A DNA stretch of 44,155 nt from Gammaproteobacteria bacterium. Lineage in GTDB: Bacteria > Pseudomonadota > Gammaproteobacteria > Steroidobacterales > Woeseiaceae. The notes beneath the pieces were generated by a model. That model had not been told where the DNA came from. It saw nothing but the letters and a program-made list of their open reading frames with translations, and searched no databases. Location: assembly GCA_018699395.1 (NCBI GenBank), contig JABIQN010000050.1:1-44155 (forward strand), in the 5' to 3' direction. This document shows, one piece after another, positions 36,490-43,229 of this stretch (within the stretch, counting starts at the first letter, position 1; each line of letters begins with the position of its first letter). A program made the position numbers and the translations under genes.

Positions 36490-36651
36490 TTAGATGATTA
36501 AGCCGTCGCTCAAAATAACCAGAAGCACAAGGTCGGCGATGCCGCCAAACCCAATTTCAGTCAACGCCTGCAGCACCGATGCGCCGGAAATCGCAATCTC
36601 AAGAACGAGAAATTCCAGCTCCGTCTTCGAGTGATCAGCCGTAATGACCAT
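36490..36651 (-). CDS. Possible 53-residue ORF downstream of the TRAP binding protein
   Basis: An ATG-to-stop frame of 53 residues, 12 bases after the dctP-like stop on the same strand. The product begins MVITADHSKTELEFLVLEIA and ends with a hydrophobic GGIADLVLLVILSDGLII. I do not recognise it. There is no strong ribosome site, and the frame could be a chance opening. The remaining bases 36389-36489 hold nothing recognisable. Confidence 0.3.
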   Translation of the reverse strand: MVITADHSKTELEFLVLEIAISGASVLQALTEIGFGGIADLVLLVILSDGLII

Positions 36652-36663
36652 ACCGAGACTGCA

Positions 36664-37758
36664 TTATTTTTCACGCGTATTAAGGAACGCCCGCTCGGAA
36701 ATGTTCGAGTTAGCTGCTACCTTGGCAAGATACTCATAAAACGCCTTTCCAATTTTTTTAGAGGCAGGATCTGCTGCCATTATTTCAGCGACAACCTCAG
36801 CGGTTATTGCTTTCAGGTGTTGTAGCACCTTATCCGGAAACGGCCGTAATTCGATATTCGGGTCTGCCAGGATTTGCTGCAGGGAGTTCGCATTACCGTT
36901 GGTGTACTCGGCGGCCATGTCGGTGGTAATCGACTGACAGGTTATTTCTACGATTGCCTGCAAATCGGCGGGTAGGGAATTCCACGCATCCTTGTTAATT
37001 ATGCACTCGAGGCCAGGACCTGGCTCCTGCCAGCCCGGGTAATAGTAATACCTCGCAGCTTTGTGCAAACCAAATGACACATCATTGTATGGGCCAACCC
37101 ACTCGGTCGCATCGATCGCACCGGTTTGTAGGGAGGTGAAGATCTCTGACGCGGGCAGAGAAATCGGTTGGCCGCCGGCGCGGCGCAACACCTCACCGCC
37201 AAAACCTGGAATTCGCATCTTCAAACCCTTGAAGTCATCAATGTCATTAATTTCCTTGTTGAACCAACCACCCATCTGAACGGCGGTGTTGCCACATAAG
37301 AACGGCACAAGGTTGAACGGCTCATAAAGCTCGCGCCACAGCTCGAGCCCACCGCCATAGTGAACCCAGGCGTTGAGCTCCATAGAATTCAAACCGAAAG
37401 GAATCGCTGTAAAAAACTGGGCCGCGTCTACTTTACCCTTGTGGTAATAGGACGCATCATGGCCCATCTCCACGACGCCGCGGCTGACGGCATCAAAAAC
37501 CTCAAATGGGGGAACCAATTCACCACCACCGTAAACCTTTATCTTCAGGCGGCCGGCCGATGCTTGCTCGACGCGTTCTGCCAGATTTTCGACCGCCATT
37601 CCGAGACCAGGAAATTTGGGCGGCCAAGACGTAACGCAATCCCACTCGAACGTCTCGGTGGAGATGCCGCCCCCTACGCTACAGTCATTCTCGGGTTTCG
37701 CACAGCCAGCCAATCCTGCTGCTACAGCAATACCGCCAACAAACTCTCTTCTTTTCAT
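36664..37758 (-). CDS. TRAP transporter substrate-binding protein (DctP/TakP-like), Tat-type lipoprotein
   Basis: Periplasmic solute receptor for the dctQM permease; 364 residues. The N terminus MKRREFVGGIAVAAGLAGC combines a twin-arginine (KRREF) with a lipobox (LAGC), suggesting Tat export and lipid anchoring. The mature part has the DctP hallmarks VYGGGELVPPFEVFDAVSRGVVEMG, GLKMRIPGFGGEVLRRAGG and LQTGAIDATEWVGPYND. The EW in that last block and the overall sequence resemble the alpha-keto acid binder TakP, so a 2-oxoacid or similar carboxylate is a reasonable guess. It is convergent to dctM rather than co-transcribed, with its own A+T-rich upstream region. Confidence 0.9.
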   Translation of the reverse strand: MKRREFVGGIAVAAGLAGCAKPENDCSVGGGISTETFEWDCVTSWPPKFPGLGMAVENLAERVEQASAGRLKIKVYGGGELVPPFEVFDAVSRGVVEMGHDASYYHKGKVDAAQFFTAIPFGLNSMELNAWVHYGGGLELWRELYEPFNLVPFLCGNTAVQMGGWFNKEINDIDDFKGLKMRIPGFGGEVLRRAGGQPISLPASEIFTSLQTGAIDATEWVGPYNDVSFGLHKAARYYYYPGWQEPGPGLECIINKDAWNSLPADLQAIVEITCQSITTDMAAEYTNGNANSLQQILADPNIELRPFPDKVLQHLKAITAEVVAEIMAADPASKKIGKAFYEYLAKVAANSNISERAFLNTREK

Positions 37759-38151
37759 TTCGATTCCAGCCCCTGAGATTGAGCGCTATTCTATGCGTAC
37801 CTGAAGTGGTACTCAATGGCCATAAAGGAATGCGCCGAATGTTATTGGTGGGAAAATTATACTATTAAAAATCCCACTATTATTATATTTAAGGAAATAA
37901 TTTGGTAAAATTTTCCACTAATAGGTCAAAAATATCCCTTATAAGTCATCATAGCCCTTTCTCAAGACTCCAGATGATCGGCTTCATCCTGATTTAAAAC
38001 CCCTGGCCTTCAAGGGGTTCATTTTCGAGCCCACCCACCCACCAGCAGTCCATTAAGTCTCGCAGAAGCTGTATTCGGGGTGGCTATTCGTTTGTGCTTG
38101 ATGCATTAATAAAGGTCACAAGAAACCCAAAAACGACCGCCCGGGGCAAAA
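37759..38151. promoter_or_regulatory. A+T-rich intergenic region upstream of dctP-like gene and dtd
   Basis: This 393-base gap separates the divergent dctP-like gene and dtd. It holds a very A+T-rich block (about 37855-37945) with GTGGGA (37848-37853) and TCCCAC (37872-37877) as an inverted repeat with an 18-base loop, and a third related site TTTTCCAC (37911-37918) that is inverted to GTGGGAAAA. These could be operator sites for a regulator of the TRAP receptor. A short triplicate CCCACC run occurs near 38030-38043. No gene, tRNA or mobile element was found. Confidence 0.4.
37998..38019 (-). terminator. Orphan hairpin terminator-like element
   Basis: A 7-bp perfect stem, AACCCCT with AGGGGTT around an 8-base loop. 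On the minus strand it is followed by TTTTAAAT and on the plus strand by TCATTTT. No recognised gene ends here on either strand, so it may terminate an unannotated transcript. Confidence 0.35.
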
Positions 38152-38589
38152 ATGATTGGACTTTTACAACGTGTCACCCAAGCCAGCGTCAGCATAAATG
38201 ACGAACTTATTGGACAGATCGGTCGAGGCTTACTCGTTTTGTTAGCAGTTCATCGCGATGACGAGGAACGCGACATCGCCCGCATGGCCGAGAGAATCTT
38301 GTCCTACCGGGTATTCCCGGACGCTGAGGAACGCATGAATCTTAGCGTTAGCGACATTTCGGGCGAGTTATTGCTCGTACCACAGTTCACCCTTACTGCG
38401 GATACCCAAAAGGGTACCCGCGCGAGCTTTACCAAGGGTGCTCCCCCCGACAGAGCGTCGAGGTACTTCGATAGACTACTCGAGGAGTGCCAACAGAGCC
38501 TCAAAGTGGTGGAAAGCGGTCGTTTTGCGGCTGATATGCAGGTCAGCCTCGTTAATGACGGTCCGGTAACATTTTGGCTCGAAACCTAG
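38152..38589 (+). CDS. dtd: D-aminoacyl-tRNA deacylase
   Basis: Homodimeric enzyme that removes D-amino acids mischarged on tRNA. The 145-residue length is typical. Motifs are MIGLLQRVTQASV at the start, the catalytic PQFTL block (residues 78-82), KGTRASFTKGAPP and the C-terminal NDGPVTFWLE that corresponds to the NxGP(V/F)T active-site loop. The GGGG ribosome site is 5 bases before the ATG. It reads towards tatA but is separated from it by 119 bases. Confidence 0.96.
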   Translation: MIGLLQRVTQASVSINDELIGQIGRGLLVLLAVHRDDEERDIARMAERILSYRVFPDAEERMNLSVSDISGELLLVPQFTLTADTQKGTRASFTKGAPPDRASRYFDRLLEECQQSLKVVESGRFAADMQVSLVNDGPVTFWLET

Positions 38590-38616
38590 GTTTCAGCTGA
38601 TGTCGATACGGTTTTG

Positions 38617-38646
38617 TTGCAACCCGAGGCGTATCATGAACATAAT
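38617..38646 (+). promoter_or_regulatory. Candidate sigma70 promoter of tatABC
   Basis: TTGCAA (38617-38622) and CATAAT (38641-38646) with an 18-base spacer sit 62 bases upstream of tatA. Two short hairpins follow in the leader: CGGCA-TT-TGCCG (38654-38665) and GGGGC-CGT-GCCCC (38684-38696). The second directly abuts the AGGAG ribosome site of tatA. Confidence 0.45.
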
Positions 38647-38708
38647 TCGTACTCGGCATTTGCCGGCGTCATTTATGAGAACAGGGGCCGTGCCCCAGGA
38701 GTAATACA

Positions 38709-38942
38709 ATGTTTGCCAACATCGGTCCGTGGCAGTTATTGATCATTTTGCTTATCGTGTTGGCTATATTCGGCACCAAGAAGCTCAGCACACTGGGTTC
38801 CGACCTTGGTAAGTCCGTTAAGGGCTTCCGCAGCGCCATGAGTGAAGCCGAAGAGACCGCCGAACAGCTCGGCGAAACCTCGGACGCCGACTTCGACAAC
38901 ACGCCGGCGGAAGAAGAAGCCCACGAACGCAAAGACGTCTAA
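38709..38942 (+). CDS. tatA: Twin-arginine translocase subunit TatA
   Basis: A 77-residue Tat pore-forming subunit. It has a short N-terminal helix ([15 protein letters not shown]), the conserved FGTKKL hinge, and an amphipathic helix [18 protein letters not shown]. The acidic tail is typical of TatA. It heads tatABC, with an AGGAG ribosome site before the ATG. Confidence 0.96.
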   Translation: MFANIGPWQLLIILLIVLAIFGTKKLSTLGSDLGKSVKGFRSAMSEAEETAEQLGETSDADFDNTPAEEEAHERKDV

Positions 38943-38956
38943 AGTCCTCTCTCACC

Positions 38957-39268
38957 ATGTCTGGAATCGGTGGTTCGGAGTTTTTCCTTCTATGCTTAAT
39001 CGCGCTCCTTATACTGGGGCCCGAGCGGCTTCCGCGTGTCGCTCGCCAACTCGGTGGATGGATGGGAAAAGCTCGCCAAATGACGCGCTCACTGCAACGC
39101 CAGCTTGAGCAGGAAGTCGACGTGAAGAAGAACTTTGGCTTCGACCCAAAAGACCTCAATCCCAACGAAATACTCAAGCAACACGAAGAAAATACTTTCT
39201 CGCCGCCGCATGAAGAAAAGGACAAAAGCGAAGCCGAGAAAACTGACGAGGACAAGCCAGCCTCATGA
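38957..39268 (+). CDS. tatB: Twin-arginine translocase subunit TatB
   Basis: A 103-residue TatB. The N-terminal helix is FFLLCLIALLILGPERLPRVARQLGGW with the diagnostic LGPERLP after the membrane segment, then an amphipathic helix (MGKARQMTRSLQRQLEQEV) and a charged tail of Glu/Lys/Asp. It forms the substrate receptor with TatC. The TGA overlaps the tatC ATG as ATGA (39265-39268). Confidence 0.94.
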   Translation: MSGIGGSEFFLLCLIALLILGPERLPRVARQLGGWMGKARQMTRSLQRQLEQEVDVKKNFGFDPKDLNPNEILKQHEENTFSPPHEEKDKSEAEKTDEDKPAS

Positions 39269-40011
39269 CAGATAAGGTAAAGAACAACGAAGACCTCGCA
39301 GAGGGCTCGTTGATGTCACATCTCTTCGAGCTCAGAAACCGACTGTTCATCGTTGTCGGCAGCGTGTTTGGCGTGTTTCTTTGTCTCATTCCGTTCTCGC
39401 AACAACTACTAACGTTCGCAGCGGAGCCATTGACACAATTTGTCGCAAGTGAACAGCTCCAAGCTATTAAGCCAATATCACCACTGACTGCTCAAATCTC
39501 TTTGGCGTTCTATATCGCTTTGTTTATTGCGATGCCAATCGTTCTCTATCAGGTCTGGGCGTTCGTGGCGCCGGGTCTTTACCGGAAGGAAAAGCGCTTC
39601 GCGTCGCCACTGTTCATTTCGAGCATCTTGTTGTTCTATGCCGGCTTAGCCTTTGCCTACTTTGTAGTGCTGCCCTTAATCTTCGGCTTTATCGCCTCCT
39701 TCGCGGCGGAGATTATCGACTGGAAACCTGATATCGCTGAGTACATCAGTTTTGTCATGATGATCATCTTGGTTTTTGGTGTTGCATTTGAGACTCCGGT
39801 CGCAACTGTTCTGACCGTCTGGACTGGTCTCACCACACCCGAAAAGCTTGGCAAAGCACGGCCATATGTTTTTCTTGGAGCATTTGTCATCGGCATGCTG
39901 CTTACGCCACCCGACGTCATTAGCCAGACGATTCTCGCGATACCGGTTTATCTCCTTTTTGAACTTGGCATCATAATGTCGAAATTCTTAAAGTCAGGAC
40001 GCATCAAGTAG
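39265..40011 (+). CDS. tatC: Twin-arginine translocase subunit TatC
   Basis: The 248-residue multispanning receptor of the Tat system. It has SHLFELRNRLF (with the conserved HL-x-ELR), FYIALFIAMPIVLYQVWAFVAPGLYRKEKRF, the FGVAFETPV segment, and the C-terminal KARPYVFLGAFVIGMLLTPPDVISQ. About six membrane segments fit the family. It is translationally coupled to tatB. The TRAP receptor with its KRREF signal in this window would be one substrate. Confidence 0.97.
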   Translation: MTDKVKNNEDLAEGSLMSHLFELRNRLFIVVGSVFGVFLCLIPFSQQLLTFAAEPLTQFVASEQLQAIKPISPLTAQISLAFYIALFIAMPIVLYQVWAFVAPGLYRKEKRFASPLFISSILLFYAGLAFAYFVVLPLIFGFIASFAAEIIDWKPDIAEYISFVMMIILVFGVAFETPVATVLTVWTGLTTPEKLGKARPYVFLGAFVIGMLLTPPDVISQTILAIPVYLLFELGIIMSKFLKSGRIK

Positions 40012-40261
40012 TGCATGTGGGCCGTAAGTAGTTTTTCTTGATAGGTTCTACTTAGCACAGAAATGCAAGAGCGTCGGCTTACTGATTGCACCCAGCCAGA
40101 TCACTGGCGCAGCGCTGATAACGGGAGCGAGTATTGCGATTCTACTTATAACTAACTTCAGCCTCGCGCTATCTTTAGCGTTGCTGGGGCTTGCTTGCTG
40201 CCGACAATGACTAACGCAGAGTAGTCGATGAAACCCACGGTGGCGTGAAACTTGGCATCAC

Positions 40262-41125
40262 TCAGCGGCCAATACAGGTTCCCGCATATGCTTTTTGCAC
40301 GCCAGCATTCTCGATTTGGCAGCTGTTGTCATAGGTTTCGCCATCCACACCACAAACCGGCAAGAAATCGTTCGAACAATTTTCGCCCAGACTTTCGCAA
40401 ACACCTGCGTATTCTATAGTGATACCGCGGCGCTCAGCGAAACAAGCGTTACCGTAGGTCATCGCATCTTCGCCACACACCGGCACGAACAAGCGTGGGC
40501 ATGAGCGTACGTTACAAAGCCCTTCTGTGAAGTTAGTTACACCGGCTTTTTCCCCAAAGCAGGCATTGTCATAGGTAACGCCATCTTCACCGCACACCGG
40601 TGCGAATACCTGCGGACAATTATTGACATCGCAAACACCCTCACGCTGTACCAGAATTCGATCAGCTTCAGCCTCGCAACGATTCATGAATGTTCGACCG
40701 CTCATACCACAAACGGGGTTATCATAACTCGGGCATCCGTTTACTGTGCAGGCGCCAAGACCAGCAATTTCAGCCCCTGATTTACCGGCAAAACACTCAT
40801 TAATATAAGTGTTGCCATCGGCTCCACAAACGGGATTGAATGTCTCAGGACAACCGTCAGGCTCTACGCCAACACACATACCCACTGTCGCGATTTCAAC
40901 CCCAGCGATCCCAGCCACACAATTGTTACTGTATGTATTTCCATCTACGCCGCACACCGGATCGTATTGCATAGTGCATGCAATCTCATCGCTCTCCGCT
41001 AAAACCAGTGTCGACGCGGTTGAGGGAAATATTCTCTGCAGATCCACATCGCCAGCTGCTGCCGACATCATCGAACACATGAAAAGAGCGGTCGCACAAA
41101 GGCTAATATTGAATTTATGTTTCAT
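40262..41125 (-). CDS. Secreted protein with six four-cysteine Kazal-like repeats
   Basis: A 287-residue exported protein. Residues 1-25 form a signal peptide (SLCATALFMCSMMSAAAG). Six repeats follow with exactly the same cysteine spacing, C-x7-C-x10-C-x14-C, at Cys50/58/69/84, 92/100/111/126, 131/139/150/165, 170/178/189/204, 209/217/228/243 and 250/258/269/284. Each has PVCG and a TY/TF-x-N-x-C core, the Kazal serine-protease-inhibitor hallmark. Canonical Kazal domains have six cysteines; the outer pair (I-V) is missing in all six. The residue two after the first repeat cysteine, the P1 position in Kazal inhibitors, is Met52, Glu94, Ser133, Gln172, Arg211 and Asn252. A role as inhibitor of serine proteases is inferred. 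The AAGAGA ribosome site is good, and the gene follows yibQ after 8 bases. Confidence 0.9.
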   Translation of the reverse strand: MKHKFNISLCATALFMCSMMSAAAGDVDLQRIFPSTASTLVLAESDEIACTMQYDPVCGVDGNTYSNNCVAGIAGVEIATVGMCVGVEPDGCPETFNPVCGADGNTYINECFAGKSGAEIAGLGACTVNGCPSYDNPVCGMSGRTFMNRCEAEADRILVQREGVCDVNNCPQVFAPVCGEDGVTYDNACFGEKAGVTNFTEGLCNVRSCPRLFVPVCGEDAMTYGNACFAERRGITIEYAGVCESLGENCSNDFLPVCGVDGETYDNSCQIENAGVQKAYAGTCIGR

Positions 41126-41133
41126 TATTCTCT

Positions 41134-41940
41134 TTAGAGTGCCAATAGGTGTTGTAGTTCAACACTTTTTTGCGATGCCTCAGTTTTATAACTCATTGTG
41201 GCGTTGGCGTCTCGCAACAGCTCGCTAATGGTGACCAATTCAAAACCTTCTGCTTCGAGCTTGGGTAATTCTCGCTCAAGCAAGTCGAGGGTGCTTGAAT
41301 ATGGATGGCCAATCACAATGACAGAGCCTCGCTTGACAGCCAATTGCTTCATGCGCTCGAATTCACGTACGACAGTTTCAGGATGCTGATCCGGGTCGAG
41401 AAAAACATCGCGTTTGCGTGCGTCGACGCCTGTTTCGTCAGCGATCTTGATAGCGATACTTTCGTGCGTTGTAAAGCTATCGACGAAGAACAGATTATCT
41501 CGCGCCTGTATCTCTTCCATCAGCCATCGCATATGACCGGGATGGCGAGTCAATAAGCTGCCGCGGTGGCCGTTCACACCAATGGCGTGTGGCACAGATG
41601 TCAACGCAGCCGCAAATGTATCGTTGAACTCGCTGCGAGTCATGTCAAGACGAATACCGAGTGGCTCTTCATTTCGGTCGCTTATAACTGCTTGCAGCGG
41701 CAAGTGCAGCAGCACTTCTTTGCCACGCTCAAAAGCGCGTACAGCTAGTGACCGGGCGCCTGGTGTTCCCGGCAGCACAGCAAAGGAAATTGGGCCTGGC
41801 AGTTCAATTGCCCGTCGCCCCGCATCAAGCCGGTAACCTAAATCATCAATAATAATCGCTATTCGTGGCGGACTGTTAGCGGCACCTCCCGATGCCAGCA
41901 ACACAAGTAGCGCGAGTAAACAAACTCTTACAGTCGTCAT
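41134..41940 (-). CDS. yibQ: Divergent polysaccharide deacetylase family protein (YibQ)
   Basis: A 268-residue exported protein with a signal peptide (VRVCLLALLVLLASGGAA). The mature domain has the DUF610-type pattern: IAIIIDDLGYRLDAGR, ISFAVLPGTPGARSLA, GKEVLLHLPLQA, the GVNGHRGSLLTRHPGHMRWLMEEI block, FFVDSFT and GHPYSSTLDLLERELP. The fold resembles carbohydrate deacetylases, but the catalytic role is not established. Its ATG overlaps the ctpA stop by four bases (ATGA-type). The order envC-ctpA-yibQ is typical of gammaproteobacteria. Confidence 0.9.
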   Translation of the reverse strand: MTTVRVCLLALLVLLASGGAANSPPRIAIIIDDLGYRLDAGRRAIELPGPISFAVLPGTPGARSLAVRAFERGKEVLLHLPLQAVISDRNEEPLGIRLDMTRSEFNDTFAAALTSVPHAIGVNGHRGSLLTRHPGHMRWLMEEIQARDNLFFVDSFTTHESIAIKIADETGVDARKRDVFLDPDQHPETVVREFERMKQLAVKRGSVIVIGHPYSSTLDLLERELPKLEAEGFELVTISELLRDANATMSYKTEASQKSVELQHLLAL

Positions 41941-43157
41941 TGCGCCTGACTGTGCATCACAGAGCGAGGCTTGAGTTGCAGTATCGCTTCCGCCAACTGT
42001 TGGTCGGCCTCGCTATCAAGGATTCCAGCTAAGCTGAGATCCGGAAAACCGGGCGCGTCATCGATATGAACATCGGGCATGATGCCAATCTCGTGGATAG
42101 AGTTACCCGATGGCGTGTGATATCGCGATGTTGTAATTTTGATCGCGCGGCCCTTCGACAATGGCATGACGGTCTGTACCAGTCCTTTGCCAAATGTCGG
42201 TGTGCCAACAATGGTTGCCCGGTTATGATCCTGCAGTGCTCCGGCCACGATCTCAGCTGCGGACGCCGAGCCACTATTGACAAGCACCGCCATCGTAGCG
42301 CCGTCGAGAATGTCCCCCCGGTGCGCTGAGCGTGTAAAGCGCGCTTCCACGGTACGGCCATCTGCCGATACGATTACTCCGGAGTCCAGAAATAAATCCG
42401 ATACATCCACTGCTGAATCGAGCACACCGCCAGGATTATTGCGAAGGTCCAACACCAGCCCCTCGAGCATACCGTGATTGGCCTCTTGCAAGTCATCAAT
42501 GGCATGACTCAATTCACGTGCCGTGTTATCGCTAAACTGATTGACGCGTACGTAGCCATAGGACGGACGCAGAAATTCTTTATGCACACTGGCAACGCGG
42601 ATAATTTGCCGTTGCATGCCATGATCTATTATGACACCGTCTCGCAGTACAGATAAGGTCACCTTTGAGCCGATCTGGCCCCTCAGCCGCCCCATTGTGT
42701 CGCTCAATCTATCGTATACAATAGCCAGTCCGTCAACGGCAACCAACTCATCACCGCCCCGAATTCCCGCGCGCGCGGCTGGCGATCCGGCGATGGGCGA
42801 GATAATTCGAATTGCATTATCGATTTGCCCGATCTCAATACCGACTCCGGTGTAGCTTCCCGACGTACTGATGCGAATATCACGATATTCACTTGCGGTC
42901 AGATATTCGGAGTGCGGATCCAGATTGTCCACCATGCCGCGCATAGCACTTTCAAGCAAAATAACGTCATCTACAGGCTCGACATACTCGCGCTTGACTC
43001 GCTCAATGACCTCAGCAAAAAGCTGCGCCTGCTCCCAGGCCAGCTCCTGCTTAATAACCGGTCTTCCAGATCCAAGCAAGCTACCGCCGATGGACAGGCT
43101 CAAACCCATGATTACACCGATGACGACAACGAGAATTACTCTTGTTTTCAAAGACAT
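41937..43157 (-). CDS. ctpA: C-terminal processing peptidase (S41 family, CtpA)
   Basis: Periplasmic, membrane-anchored tail-specific protease. From the ATG at 43157 it has 406 residues, with a hydrophobic anchor VILVVVIGVIMGLSLSIGGSLL. A PDZ domain (GSYTGVGIEIG, ISPIAGSPAARAGIRGGDELVAVDG) precedes the S41 catalytic core. The catalytic serine lies in VNSGSASAAEIVAGAL and the lysine in GKGLVQT. The frame is open to a GTG at 43208, but the ATG has a better GGAA ribosome site. It is encoded with the LytM-domain protein EnvC, and one known partner role of CtpA is trimming of peptidoglycan hydrolases or their regulators. Confidence 0.93.
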   Translation of the reverse strand: MSLKTRVILVVVIGVIMGLSLSIGGSLLGSGRPVIKQELAWEQAQLFAEVIERVKREYVEPVDDVILLESAMRGMVDNLDPHSEYLTASEYRDIRISTSGSYTGVGIEIGQIDNAIRIISPIAGSPAARAGIRGGDELVAVDGLAIVYDRLSDTMGRLRGQIGSKVTLSVLRDGVIIDHGMQRQIIRVASVHKEFLRPSYGYVRVNQFSDNTARELSHAIDDLQEANHGMLEGLVLDLRNNPGGVLDSAVDVSDLFLDSGVIVSADGRTVEARFTRSAHRGDILDGATMAVLVNSGSASAAEIVAGALQDHNRATIVGTPTFGKGLVQTVMPLSKGRAIKITTSRYHTPSGNSIHEIGIMPDVHIDDAPGFPDLSLAGILDSEADQQLAEAILQLKPRSVMHSQAQ

Positions 43158-43229
43158 ATGCTGTTCCAGGCGCCCCGGCCTTTGGCTCTTATGGCACAAT
43201 CTTCGCACCTTAGCACAGAATACCGGCCT

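Noticed and set aside
38028-38043. CCCACC repeats ending in CCA, considered as a tRNA 3' end
   Set aside because: No T-arm, anticodon arm or acceptor stem can be folded around it.
40022-40208. Open stretch on the plus strand downstream of tatC encoding a hydrophobic peptide (GAALITGASIAILLITNFSLALSLALLGLACC)
   Set aside because: No ATG, GTG or TTG start lies in frame before the hydrophobic part and no homology was recognised. It may be a gene remnant, but it cannot be supported.
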